Below are positions 1-23,490 of a stretch of 64,000 nt of DNA, piece after piece (position 1 is the first letter of the stretch; every line of letters starts with the position of its first letter). The translations under genes were made by a program, and so were the position numbers. This stretch comes from Apostichopus japonicus (lineage: Eukaryota > Echinodermata > Holothuroidea > Aspidochirotida > Stichopodidae), in assembly GCF_037975245.1 (NCBI RefSeq), contig NC_092566.1, forward strand, positions 372,001 through 436,000. Direction: 5' to 3'. The notes below the pieces were generated by a model. That model had not been told where the DNA came from. It did no database searches and saw nothing but the letters and a program-made list of their open reading frames with translations.

Positions 1-1
1 T

Positions 2-10434
<10,433 letters not shown>

Positions 10435-13400
10435 TCTGTTGTATGTAAATTTGTCGCTGTTTGATTATAAAATGACGAAGTATAACGAGGAAGCACAGCG
10501 GCCCGATTCTTCGTTGATATTCTCTACTGGTTTAGTACATGGCACTCTGGGAAGACGATGCTTCCACATGTGTATGACTCATGTCATACATATCTACCGG
10601 TATCTGTCAGTAGTAGGTGATATATATGAAGATACCACGTTAGTTTCACTTTTTTGAGCTTGGATTTGATACAGTTGTTAGATTTTGGATTGAAAGTGGA
10701 TCTTATTGGGTATCACGATAAGTTGACCGAAATGTATCTCATTAAACGTTGATCACTTGGAAGGATAACTTCGTGACAGTCGGAATTAGGAAGATCAATA
10801 TCATGATGCGAAAATATTTTGACTAGCCTCAATCGTCTTTATATGTAAATAGATTTGGCATTTAAGGTTAAACTGTTTGTTCTCTGTAAAACTACTAAAC
10901 ACCTGATGAACACTGGATATGAGTAGTTCGAATTTGTGATGATTTCTCAATCGCATTCCCGTCTTTTTGTGAAATGTGGAAGAATACTTTGGCATGGTGG
11001 ATACGACCTATAGGGGCGGGCATAGTGTGACGTCAATATGAATAAACAATAAGAACTTTGCATATTTCAAAGTATTTGGACGCTACACCCTACAAGGTCA
11101 CGTCACGTCCGGAATTGCAAGAAGAATTTCTAATGGGGTTATCATGTCATGAACGAACGACCTTTGCCCCCATGGGCCTCGGATCCACCCCCCCCCCCAC
11201 CACCATAGTGAGGGAGAGTTTATTTTCTTATGGGAAGTGGTGGTTCGATACTTGATAGTGGCAACAGAAGCACAAGTTAGCCTAATGTTTACGACATCTT
11301 GCTTCTATAATTTTCTAACGTAAGAGTTTGGCCACTAGACATTTTTAACATTTATGGAGTGGGGGAAGTCGTAACTACAGGCTCTTTGTTACATACCAAC
11401 TGGGCCTTGGCTCCACAGCCCACAGTGCACCCCCAATGGACCAGTTTACCCCCACAAACACACACCCTCACCTTTGGTCTGGTCCTCAATAATAAAGCTG
11501 TTTAATTTTTTATATAATGAAGTAATTATATTTCATTAATTTTGCTGTGTTGGTGTTGGTGTATACGTCGTCATATTGCTCCCAGATATTCTGCCATTGT
11601 CAACAAACTTAGCCTAGCGGAGCCGCAACAGTGGATCACGCAGAGGCAGGGGCATAGGCCTATTCAAGTTCTAAAGCCCCTACCTTAATTAGTCTGAGGA
11701 AATTAGAATTTGGCCCTTGCTCCACCTCTGAAGTCCTGTGCGTGCCACAGAGTCGGCTAATTTGAAACATTATGCTCTATTGATAGGGGGAAACATGGTC
11801 AACAAAATGTGAAAATTGAATTTCAGACTCTTCCATCGCAAAGATGTGATATTTAATTGAAATGAACTTTCTCAAACGTAATACATATTGCATGACTTTG
11901 TGAAACGGTTTGTTCAGGACTGTTTGTGACAACCCTGGTAATAGCCTATACCTTCATTATATTTTTATACTAACATTGGATTGATCTAGCCCCTACTTGT
12001 TCCAATGCGGTCAAAAATACTAAAGAAGTGGCCGGCGTACGATAGACGCTATCAAAAGGTTGGGCGATTTGGGTTTGGGGGCTTTCACAGAAGAATTTTA
12101 GTTTTGTGGATGATTATACGTTGGCCAAAATGGGACATTGGAAATTTCAACTTTTATCTTCAAATTTCTATAAAAATATATCACAGATTTGTCTTCTTTT
12201 TCGACTTTGTAATTTCGACTTTATATCAACATGGCATATCTTGTCGCTATATGAAGTCGAATTAGTATAAACAAGTCAAACTTTAACATTTCATTCCAAA
12301 CTTTACATTATCTAAAAATGTTGACTATTGCATCTCAAAATTTCCACTATAGCCAAATTACCACCATTACGAATTAATTCCATCTCAAGGATATTTAAGG
12401 GGGGGGGGGATAACATGTGACGACCGCACGGACCTTTTCTTGCATATTGTACATTATCAAATGAGTTAAGATTCTTTCTTTAATTTCCCTCATCCACTTG
12501 TGAATTCTTAAGAAAGGACATGCGTTACTACCAATAATAATCATCCCAGGGTCATGTGGGAGTAGGCAGCGGCCCCTCCCCGTATTGGATTTTTTTTTCT
12601 GTCGGACCTGAGCGACAGTTGTCGGTAAAGTCTTGCGGTTTGCTAGAAAAAAACATACCCATGGCGTTTTTTTCGGGAAAACAGTTTTCGGAAACATGTA
12701 AAATTTCATTAGGGCGATGATCGATATAAATTAGCTACTCATATCTAGACGATGTTAATAAGGCAAGTTTTATATAGGTTACGCAGTAAAATTCTGTATA
12801 ACCAAACAGGTCGGGACTCCGATAGTTTGTAAGAGGTATTCATATTGAAAGTTTTCTGCTTGCTACAGTCCCGCGGCAGATTTTATCTGTGACATTCGAA
12901 CACATTGGGCTGCTGATCGGGTTAGGGCTCTCGACATTTCATCTCAAATTTGGATGTCGTTTTATCTCGATTTTTTTTTACTTTTCATCTCCTACTTATG
13001 ACATTGCAACTTGAAATTTCGACGGTGTATCTCCAGATTTCGATGTTTCATCTCAAAATTGTGAATAGCTGAATGAACAGTATATAACTGATCTTACTAA
13101 AGATGACACACTGATTACTAATGGAAGTCGTACTTTCAGTGAGATGAGCACCTCTCTTGGATTCTCGAACACGGTAGTGGGCTTCAATGACTACACTTCC
13201 ATACCCCTTCTTTTTGAAATCACTGATTCGACTCTGGCCAATTCCACAATTCATGTACCTTAAATCAGCCGTGGGAAATTTACAAGTTGAACCACACTTT
13301 GTAATCCTTTGCACGCCACTGTTCACTAATGGATTATTTCAACCAAACATGATCACGTATAATTTCAAATGACATTTGACCTCTTATTCTTCCGTAAATG

Positions 13401-13890
13401 AAGTTTTCTACCAAATGATGACTTTAAGGAAAATTTCATTAATATCCTACGAAGTAAATCGAACAAAAGCTTATTTTGACCTCTTGTAAGTTGAAATTCG
13501 GAATGAATATTTGCAATAAGGTCATTGTGTTGATCTCTGATAAACGACTTGATTTGGATGTCACAACATATGCTTCATATCATGTAAACGTCTGTTCCTT
13601 TGCAAAGCAATAGCAAAGCCGGTAAATCACACTTTTCAAAATGAGTGGCAACCATCAACTAATTGGCTTGCTGTTTAGTAAGTGGTTGTCAATGTTGACT
13701 GCACAAATGTGATTATGGTTTTTCATTCATAGTTAACTTGGAAGTCATCAGTAGAGACCAATAAAGATACGACACAAAACAGGTTTCTTCTCCTCACATA
13801 TTTATTAAGTATATTTTATTTTAATAAAATATATGTCTCATATCTCCGTTCGATATCGTTGAAAGACGGATAGATTATCGGAATTGAAAT
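10435..13890. other. 5' side of UBE2D and intergenic; no gene recognised
   Basis: Contains the candidate promoter motifs, C- and G-homopolymer runs (about 11189, 12402) and several ORFs of 60-104 codons that lack family resemblance or splice context. I assign none of them. Confidence 0.5.
10990..11060 (-). promoter_or_regulatory. Candidate UBE2D promoter elements (GC box and CRE)
   Basis: A GGGGCGGG box (11013-11020) and a perfect TGACGTCA palindrome (11028-11035) lie about 590 bp upstream of the UBE2D start codon. Both are classic housekeeping-promoter motifs. No transcription start can be seen; this is inference from motifs and position. Confidence 0.3.
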
Positions 13891-13909
13891 CAAATACATG
13901 AATTTATTA

Positions 13910-14372
13910 GATGACTGACAATGCAGACATGTATCAATGATACCATCTTATAATACTGATGTATAATATTTCAGTCTCTTCTGCCTTTGTGATGCTTCAG
14001 TACTGCATGGTAAAAATACACAGAGAACCAAACCAACTGACCATGCAGAGATGTATCAATGATACCATCTTATAACACTGATGTATAATATTTCAGTCTC
14101 TTCTGCCTTTGTGATGCTTCAGTACTGCATGGTAAAAATACACAGAGAACCAAACCAACTGACCATGCAGAGATGTATCGATGATACCATCTTATAACAC
14201 TGATGTATAATATTTCAGTCTCTTTCACCTTTGTGATGCTTCAGTACTGCATGGTAAAAATACACAGAGAACCAAACCAACTGACCATGCAGAGATGTAT
14301 CGATGATACCATCTTATAACACTGATGTATAATACATCAGTCTCTACCGCCTTTGTGATGCTTCAGTACTGG
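13910..14372. repeat. 122-bp tandem repeat, 4 copies
   Basis: Units starting near 13915, 14037, 14159 and 14280 share TGTATCRATGATACCATCTT and GATGCTTCAGTACTG blocks. The last copy is truncated. Only a few substitutions separate copies, so the expansion is recent. Confidence 0.9.
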
Positions 14373-14471
14373 GAGGAACCTTTCACATCAGCCGTGTATA
14401 TTCAACATCTTATAAATATCTTCCATTTGTATATATTTTATATAATATATTAAGTATGACTATTTTCATGA

Positions 14472-14630
14472 AGCAACTGTTGCTATGACAATGCAACTGT
14501 TGCTATGACAATGTAACTGTTGCTATGACAATGTAACTGTTGCTATGACAATGTAACTGTTGCTATGACAATGTAACTGTTGCTATGACAATGTAACTGT
14601 TGCTATGACAATGTAACTGTTGCTATGTAT
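14472..14630. repeat. 20-bp minisatellite (GCAACTGTTGCTATGACAAT), 8 copies
   Basis: Eight near-perfect 20-bp units. Each contains CAACTGTTG, a short palindrome with an E-box CANNTG core. No coding content. Confidence 0.93.
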
Positions 14631-17331
14631 CTTACTTCATTCAGCCTAGAAATACTAAATGTGGTCACACTGGATAAAATTGTCAAAACCTTTTCATAGA
14701 TACTATCATATAGTTTCATTCTTGAGGATAAATATATGTATTTCTTACTTTCTATATCTAAGTTTGTTTGATTGCTATTATAGTTTCATAAATATACTTC
14801 AGTGTTCATCAACATTGAGTCCAATTCACCAAAATAGTTGAATTAACTGGTACACCTGATTGTATCATTCCTAAACACCAAAATGGAGAAAACAGAAAGC
14901 AATTTATTCTGCAGGAAACCAGAAAAAGACTTGTGTATGTCAATAAAATTAAATATGTGACCTTTCTCGGATCTTCATGGCATACTTAATAGCAATACAG
15001 TTTGCAATGAAATAATATATGCTGTTACCATGACATCTGAAATCAATGGGCTTGGGATGTATTGTTCTGTTACACATACATTGATTTAAACTAATTAATC
15101 AAATTTCCCAATTCTCTGTAATTACTGTTTTTCTCAATATCAAAAACGACCTATAACTCCAAATGTTTGTATTGCCTCACACAGCACAATGCCATAAATG
15201 TTACAGCACAACACATATAAGGCACAGGGTCCATGATTTAACAAGGAAACATTTAAAGATCACAAACGACCTATTACTCCAAATGTTTGTATTGCCTCAC
15301 ACAGCACAATGCCATAAATGTTACAGCACAGCACATATAAGGCACAGGGTCCATGATTTAACAGGGACACGATTAAACATACACAAATTAGCATAGGCAA
15401 TATACATGTATATCTAAAATACAATATCATAGCCTTGTAGAAAGTAGAGTAAGTACAAAAGGAGGACATTATAGAAATTGTTCATGATGAATGAGAAATG
15501 AAAGATACCTGAACTCTTTATCACATTAAACCAACTGGTAGCATGTTATCATTGTTATGTACAACTAGTAATTCAATAGTGTTATGTGGTACTAAGAAAT
15601 GAACAATTTTACATAGTTCTAGTATCAGAGCTACATAAAACCAGTAAATGAACCAAGATCAAAATACTAAACAAGGATCAATGAAATAGAGTACTAGTAA
15701 AGGGACACTATTGTGTTATACTAGAAAAGGAACATTGTTATGTAATACTGATAAAGTATGTTACATAATTCTAGAAATGGAATATTTGCTAGGCAATACT
15801 AGTAAATGAACAATGTTACATAATTTTAGTATGAGAACAGCTACAATACACCAGTAAATGAACAATGCAATGAATTACTTAACAAGATCTCTTTAAAACA
15901 AATAATGGATAGAAGAAACTATATCACAAGGAAAATACATTGTCCAAACTATACATTATTAAAATGGTTATTTCATTTATACAAACAAAGAGCAATGAAA
16001 ATGAAATGTGGCATAAAAAAAATAGCATTTAATTGGAATAAAAATAATATTCAATAGATTTTCATCTTTTAGCATGGAAGAACACACCTTGAGCTGCACA
16101 ACAGCTATAGGTGAACTGTAAGAACACTGTTTAGTACTGAACTCTTGATATTGATCAGCTGACTGAGATGTGGCATGATAGACTAACATTCATAATTATT
16201 AATATTCATATATATACAGACATACATACATGCATACACACAAACAAACACATAAATGTGTATATAGGATAGGATATGATATTTAAGCAAATGGGCAACT
16301 TTTAAATGAATTTCTTTACATTAAACCTAGTTATATGTAATGGTTATATGAAATATCCCAAAACTTGAGCAGTTTCAATTTGTAATGAATATAAACCATC
16401 AAATTGTTGAGAGGCACTGAAGATGGCCAAAAAAAAAATACTTTGAGCACTGTATTAAGAAGATTTAGTATTTGTGACCAACTTTGAGCATATTTTTATT
16501 TAATACGGTTTAAACTATGCAAGAATTCTATAAAATATTCTTAAAACACTGATCTATTGGCATTTTGCCAACATTTAATCATTGTATCTTCATATGCTTC
16601 ATTTTTTAGTGAACTATTCAACATCAGTTAAAACTTGAATAAATAATATTGCATAAAACTGTTTTATGATGCATAAAAAACAACCATTATAAAATTCACA
16701 TTTTGATCTGTTTCATTTGATCTGAATTTTTGATCATTACTTCTCAAACATTTGAAAGTATTCCTCGAAGTATGAACTGTTGCAACTTTTTACTCAACTT
16801 GAACTTTCCCTTGAATCTATAAACCTGAAAAATGAGGAATACTTGTAGTACTAAGCTGTTCCTCTACCAGATCTACCCTACTGTGAGGAGTGAGAGTCAG
16901 ACGGTGAATCATCATATGTAGAAATTGAACAATTAACTCAAAGTACCAGATTGTTGAGGGATTCAGGAGTACTGGTAAAACTTACAGCAATTTGCATTAA
17001 AATGTTAACAACTATTGCATTACTTTATGTACAATTGCTACAAACTGTTGCCACTGCACCAGTCTTCCATTCACTCAGTTTTTGGCTGTGCAATATGACT
17101 TTGTTGTACGAAAAACAAACAAAATCTACAGATGTCTCAAATGTGATACTTCAGTTAAACCACAAAATATATATATATGGTTCCTTTGGTTGCAGCATAA
17201 ATTATGTTCAGGTAACATAGTACTACATATTGGCTGGTATAATGCTTGCTTAAGTAATGTCTCCACCATTACAGGTTAAAGTTCTGTGCTGAACACTTCT
17301 ACAGCTGAAATACCTTCCTCTCTCAATTTAC
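14631..17331. other. Intergenic, including a 120-bp tandem duplication (15145-15380)
   Basis: Two copies of a unit of about 120 bp start at about 15145 and 15264. Otherwise AT-rich sequence with no recognised gene. Confidence 0.55.
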
Positions 17332-18269
17332 CTTTGCTGGGTTAGGGTCAAAGGTGACATGATTGGTAAAACACTGCCTGTAGCATCATCTAGCAAAGAG
17401 ATGCTCCTCCACAGTACTGATGATTCTGCTCTGTGTGGAGACATCTGCAAGCAACATAAAAATGTGTTTTATTCTTTAAGCTATTCAAATAAATGTTGAA
17501 GACACTGTAGCAGTGTTTTTGTCACACAGAGAACATATTTAATGGAAATAAACTACAATCAAAATAATAATTGATAAACGTGATAGTTAAATCTGAAAGA
17601 CGTGCAAATCAGCTAACACATAGTTGAGCTTTCGGTGAAATTCATTGTTAATATGTAGATAGCTCTTCTTGCTTGTGGTCAATGTCATAGGTGATTTGAA
17701 GTTGTTAATGGTCAGATTCTGAAGAAAATAAAACATTTGACAGGCTAACTCAATAAGTTCACCTTTGATGACTCTCATACTTCTCTTGCAGTTTTGAAAG
17801 CCACAAACTTCCAGTCTTGTGAAATTGTGAGATTACATTTGCAGACACAAGGACGAAAGTAATGGATTCCATTAACTCTTGTAAAATCCTTAAATTTGTG
17901 TATGGCTGCAGATTCACCCTTTTGTTGTTGTTGGTGGTGATGATTCTAAAACAGAAGGATGAAATCTCTTTCTAATACAGTCTTTTGTTTTACTTCTTTC
18001 TATTGAATAAACCGGTTTCTTTTTCAGTGCTGATACCAATGCACATCTTCATCTTCATTTTGATCAGCTGTAGCAAAAGTTAATCACATGCACTCTGCCA
18101 ACCTCTCTCCTCTTCCAGGGTACAATAATGGAAACTCCAGAGAGGAAGTACACTACACAACTTACTGATAGTATAGAACGATCATCACCAAAGTTGCATG
18201 AACTCTTCACTCGATCTTAAAAGCCCTCTTTTAGCCTCAGACTCTGCTGGAAGGGCTGCATAGCTGTAC
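17332..18269 (-). other. Candidate three-exon transcript, unidentified
   Basis: Three minus-strand blocks each have consensus splice borders: 18166-18269 (TTGTTCACAG acceptor, GTAAGT donor), 17763-17945 (TTCTGTTTTAG acceptor, AAAG/GTGAAC donor) and 17332-17444 (GTTGCTTGCAG acceptor, AAAG/GTAAAT donor). The first block has stops in all frames; a late ATG at about 18185 could start a frame that runs through the second block (LQELMESITFVLVSANVISQ) and stops in the third. A second frame is also open across most of block two. No family recognised. It may be a small gene, a noncoding transcript or chance. Confidence 0.3.
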
Positions 18270-18470
18270 CTGTGAACAAACCCAGATATTAATTTTAATG
18301 TGATAAATATGACGTGATTCAACTTATGGCAAAATAATAAGTAAATATATATTTAAACCATAACACATACAAAAGAATGCATTTGGACATGTTTCATTGG
18401 ACCTGACAAACTGAGAGTGGCTGTAAATGTGACCACAGCAGTTATTATTTTCTTCTTTATGCTTTCACAT

Positions 18471-19190
18471 TGATGTGTATGTGTTGGGTTTTGCCATGGT
18501 CAAGAGGGTCATAGGTTGAAGTCAATGTTCCATTGTGGTTCACAAGTCATTGATGTGTATGTGTTGGGTTTTGCCATGGTCAAGAGGGTCATAGGTTGAA
18601 GTCAATGTTCCATTGTGGTTCACAAGTTATTGATGTGTATGTGTTGGGTTTTGCCATGGTCAAGAGGGTCATAGGTTGAAGTCAATGTTCCATTGTGGTT
18701 CACAAGTCATTGATGTGTATGTGTTGGGTTTTGCCATGGTCAAGAGGGTCATAGGTTGAATTCAATGTTCCATTGTGGTTCACAGGTCATTAATGTGTAT
18801 GTGTTGGGTTTTGCCATGGTCAAGAGGGTCGTAGGTTGATGTCAATGTTCCATTGTGGTTCACAAGTCATTGATGTGTATGTGTTGGGTTTTGCCATGGT
18901 CAAGAGGGTCATAGGTTGATGTCAATGTTCCATTGTGGTTCACAAGTCATTGATGTGTATGTGTTGGGTTTTGCCATGGTCAAGAGGGTCGTAGGTTGAT
19001 GTCAATGTTCCATTGTGGTTCAAAAGTCATTGATGTGTACGTCTTGGGTTTTGCCGTGGTAGAGATCGTTCGACGGTTGATGTCTATGTTCCATTGTGGT
19101 TCAAAAGTCATTGATGTGTGTGTGTTGGGTTTTGCCATGGTCGAGAGGGTCGTAGGTTGAAGTCAATGTTCCATTGTGGTTATCTTGGAG
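18471..19190. repeat. 80-bp tandem repeat, 9 copies
   Basis: The period is exactly 80 bp from TGATGTGTATGTGTTGGGTT at 18471, 18551, 18631 and onward. Copies 8-9 are more diverged (for example near 19040-19080). It lies directly upstream, in minus orientation, of the candidate transcript at 18269. Confidence 0.95.
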
Positions 19191-19971
19191 TCAAGGGAAG
19201 ACCCAACTTGAATATAGTTAAGGCAGATACTATTGTTTTCAGGATCTGTAGTTTCATATTTGGAGTAAAAATATGGATGGATGTTATACATGTATGTTTG
19301 TTTGGCCCAGCCTCAGACACCCGACACAAAAAACAGTTTTATTTTGGACGGTTGATTCTCTTATTGTAAGCGACTTAACAGGTTAATTATTTGGACCATT
19401 AACCGGTTATTGAAAACCAAAACTTGTGTGTTTGCCCCTATCTGAATATTTTTCTACAGACGGTTAATTGGTTTAACATTGATTATCTGGTTAAGCGCAT
19501 GACTTTAATAGAGACAAATATGAGTGACCAGAAATAAGCATGCTATGTGATTTCCCTTTTTAATACTGTGATTAACTTTCCAGATTTTAACCTTAAGTGA
19601 CCCAAATGATCTTCGATCTCAATAAAAAATCAAAAAAAGGTCATTGCTAAACACTGTAGTGGAACTATATACAAAACTTGTATTAAATTCAGGCAGGCTT
19701 TACTTTTGGAGCTAAAATTTTAAGAATTTGAATTATATACTAATATATAGTGACCTCTGGTGGCTTTTAACTTCTCCCTCAAAACAGTAGATTCTTTGTA
19801 TTAAGGTGGATGCACATACCACATATGAAGTTCTTCCACACTTTACTTTTGACAATATAATATATATAATATATAAACTTTTCAGATTTTGACCTCAGTT
19901 GACTTTTGACCTCCATAACATCCATAGTGTTCTGTTATTCAATAAGAAATAGCCAAGAGCACTTGCTTTTA
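19191..19971. other. Intergenic; no feature recognised
   Basis: AT-rich, with TTAACCGGTTA-type short palindromes around 19380-19490 and scattered TGACCT motifs. No gene seen. Confidence 0.5.
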
Positions 19972-21159
19972 GTCCATGGGCTAGCAGGACCAACCGAGCA
20001 CCCCCCCCCCAGACTCTCCGCGAGTGGTATCATTTTGTTCAGGGGACCCGTCCAAACAATATTTTGCATGTTACCATTGAAAATGTTGGGATCGACTCTG
20101 CATTTCCGCCATTTTCCAAAATGGCCGCCATTTGGAACTATTTTCACCCATATCTCGGGGTCTAAGGCTCATAGAGTTATAATTCTGGTGTTTATATCCA
20201 TGTTTTCTGGGTCAAGGAATCCAGTAAGAACAAAGACATAACCATTGGATCATGGCGCTGCAGCGGCCATTTTGAAATTCAAAATGGCCGCCAATTCGGA
20301 ACTATTTTTACCTATAACTCAGCTTCTAAAGCACATAGAGTTATAATTCTGGTGTCTATACCCATGTTTTCAGGGTCAAGGAATCCAATAAGAATAAAAA
20401 CATTAACACTGGGACATTGTGCTGAGGAAGCCATATTGAAATTCAAAATGGCTGCCATTTGGAACTATTTTCACTTTCACAAACCCATGTTTCCAGAGTT
20501 AAGGAATCCAATAAGATCAACAACATTATAAAAATAAAACAAAATAAAACATTGCCATGTTTTTATTGTCAAGTATTTCACTAGGCTCAGTGATATTAAT
20601 GCTGGGCCCCTTTGTTGGTAACATATTCAACCATCTTGAATTCCAAAATGGCTGCTTGGCATTCAGAACTAACATGTGATGCAAGTACTTCTCTAAATTT
20701 ACAGTTATCCTGATGTAAGTTTCCACCTGTACGACAATTCACTCTCACTGTCACTGTCATCGCTTTCTGATGGAGCAGGTAGTGAGTCATCAGAAGCTTC
20801 ATCATCTGATTCACAGCTTGGGTCAAGTAGTTCCACTTCGTCCACTAGCGCTTGGGGAAGAATTGGTCCGTCCACCCACAATGGCTCCAGGAAACCAGAC
20901 TTCAGAGTCCATTCATGTCCATCTGTTGGCGATGGAACGTCTTGAATGGGAATGTCTGCACATCTCCATATAGCGACCTGGTAGTTAACTCTACAGATAT
21001 GCTGTTGCAACACTCCACTGCAGGGTGGTAGCATCGCCAGGTCCACATTTTCAATGGTAACATGCAAAATATTGTTTGGACGGGTCCCCTGAACAAAATG
21101 ATACCACTCGCGGAGAGTCTGGGGGGGGGGTGCTCGGTGGGTCCTGCTAGCCCATGGAC
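19972..21159. mobile_element. DNA transposon-like element with 115-bp terminal inverted repeats
   Basis: Bases 19972-20086 are repeated in inverted orientation at 21045-21159 with only one or two differences. Both copies include the C/G homopolymer, the CTCTCCGCGAGTGG block and the ACCATTGAAAATGT end. The flanks are consistent with a TA target duplication (19970-19971, 21160-21161). The interior has three diverged units of about 180 bp built around AAAATGGCYGCCATTTGGAA, and a minus-strand protein fragment. No recognisable transposase, so it is non-autonomous. Confidence 0.75.
20705..21067 (-). pseudogene. Protein fragment carried inside the TIR element
   Basis: A 120-codon minus-strand reading frame starts inside the right TIR. 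It contains QQHICRVNYQVAIWR, a W...PLW stretch and an Asp/Ser/Glu-rich tail. The RVxYQxxIW...W...PLW pattern resembles, to my recollection, the C-terminal part of uncharacterised repeat-associated proteins common in marine invertebrate genomes. The frame is open to 20705. I read it as a captured or relic fragment rather than a host gene. Confidence 0.4.
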
Positions 21160-22334
21160 TATTTCATCAAGGAACTAGAAAGCTAGTTCGCTTTGTGAAT
21201 CCTTGCCATATAACTTGCTCTAAATTTCACATATCTGACTTATGTAGAGCAAATGTGTAAAAATTTGTCCAAGAATTAAGTGAGAACCAGAAAAGATCAG
21301 AGATGTCCAACTCTTATTTGTGTCACTCACTTGTGGGCATCAACCAATCAATTCACAGATTGGGACTTAACCCTATAGAATTTTTATTCCAAGTTGTTCA
21401 ATATCCAGAAAGACCAGTCTTCCTAGATGTGAAATATAGACACAGAGATGTATTCAGAGCAAATGGACATATTGGTCTACCAGTTGATTTTGAGCTAGCA
21501 AATAAGCTCTGCCATCGAACATCTCTTCAGTAATTGTTATTAATGAATAAGAGTTACTGTACATCACATTGTTTATACAATGTGAATCATTCCACAACTT
21601 ACGTCAAAGTTAAAGTTTATCAAGTATAAATCACTGAGAATAAGATCAATTTTTAAAGCTTCCAAAGCAATCTGAGTATCAACTATTGGAAGCAGATTTC
21701 ATTTCCTTGATGACTATATATAGTTGAAGTATCACTTGCTTTCTATTTTATATTGGGCCTGTTCACTTTAACTATAGTAGTTGACCAAACTGTGTTCACC
21801 AAAAGAAAATTATAGCATGGTAGAACTCAGAAATTAGTTTAGCTGTAAGCTTAGAATCAACTTGTTTAAAGGGATTACATACTTTGACACATATTGACCT
21901 CATGTGACCTTTGCACCCTACCAATTCATATAGGGTTCTTGCACTCACTAAGCTGATTCTACATACTAAACACGCAGTTTTTGAGTTATCATGTTTACAA
22001 GGTTTTACGCACTTCTATCTGTTGACCACAAAAGACCTTTGACCTCCACCAATTTCAATAGGGTTTTTGTACTCAAAAAGATGTACTTTTTGAGTTATCA
22101 TTGTTTAAAAGTTTTCAGACTGTGACCGTCGATAACCCCAAATGACAATTTAACTTCACAGGAAAGAATAGGTTTATTGTAGTCAATAAGAGGGATCCAC
22201 ATAGCAAGTATTAAGTTAATCCATCATGTACTTTCTGAGTTACCCTGTTTACAAGCGTCACATACTTACATACACGCACAGGCACGCACACACTCAGGCC
22301 ACCATCATCACACAGATTCCGTCTGCCTCCAGCA
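21160..22334. other. Intergenic with TGACCT-type interspersed repeat and one unassigned ORF
   Basis: A plus-strand frame at 21303-21533 (76 codons, including PVFLDVKYRHRDVFRANGH) is protein-like in composition. It has no recognised family and no clear splice context. From about 21880 to 22334 lies a copy of the TGACCTTTGACC-rich repeat family, ending in a CA-rich tract and an AGCAAGGAATCAA terminus. Confidence 0.45.
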
Positions 22335-23468
22335 AGGAATCAATGAATGATGTCACTCAACATTTATGACATCACCGTATCTACATACCATGAATGATGT
22401 CAATCAACATTGATGACATCACCGTATCTACATACCATGAATGATGTCAATCAACATTTATGACATCACCGTATCTACATACCATGAATGATGTCAATCA
22501 ACATTTATGATATCACCGTATCTACATACCATGAATGATGTCAATCAACATTGATGACATCACCGTATCTACATACCATGAATGATGTCAATCAACATTG
22601 ATGACATCACCGTATCTACATACCATGAATGATGTCAATCAACATTGATGACATCACCGTATCTACATACCATGAATGTCAATCAACATTGATGACATCA
22701 CCGTATCTACATACCATGAATGATGTCAATCAACATTGATGACATCACCGTATCTACATACCATGAATGATATCAATCAACATTTATGACATCACCGTAT
22801 CTACATACCATGAATGATGTCAATCAACATTGATGACATCACCGTATCTACATACCATGAATGATATCAATCAACATTGATGACATCACCGTATCTACAT
22901 ACCATGAATGATGTCACTCAACATTGATGACATCACCGTATCTACATACCATGAATGATGTCAATCAACATTGATGACATCACCGTATCTACATACCATG
23001 AATGATGTCAATCAACATTGATGACATCACCGTATCTACATACCATGAATGATATCAATCAACATTGATGACATCACCGTATCTACATACCATGAATGAT
23101 GTCAATCAACATTGATGACATCACCGTATCTACATACCATGAATGATGTCAATCAACATTGATGACATCACCGTATCTACATACCATGAATGATGTCAAT
23201 CAACATTGATGACATCACCGTATCTACATACCATGAATGATATCAATCAACATTGATGACATCACCGTATCTACATACCATGAATGATGTCAATCAACAT
23301 TTATGACATCACCGTATCTACATACCATGAATGATGTCAATCAACATTGATGACATCACCGTATCTACATACCATGAATGATGTCAATCAACATTGATGA
23401 CATCACCGTATCTACATACCATGAATGATGTCAATCAACATTTATGACATCACCGTATCTACATACCA
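22335..23468. repeat. 47-bp minisatellite with internal hairpin, about 24 copies
   Basis: The unit includes GATGTCAATCAACATTGATG followed by ACATCACCGTATCTACATAC. Within each unit GATGTCAATCAA and TTGATGACATC form a near-perfect inverted repeat around CA. Variants are single substitutions (T/G, GATATC/GATGTC) and one 3-bp deletion near 22675. The array stops about 25 bp from the end of the last NLR exon. Confidence 0.96.
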
Positions 23469-23490
23469 TATAGCATCTGGCAATTGAATC

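Noticed and set aside
12395-13372. ORFs of 104, 92 and 61 codons
   Set aside because: No recognisable family, overlapping on opposite strands, no supporting splice signals; length is compatible with chance.
22335-23468. CRISPR-like regular repeats
   Set aside because: Units are contiguous with no unique spacers, in an animal genome; it is a minisatellite.
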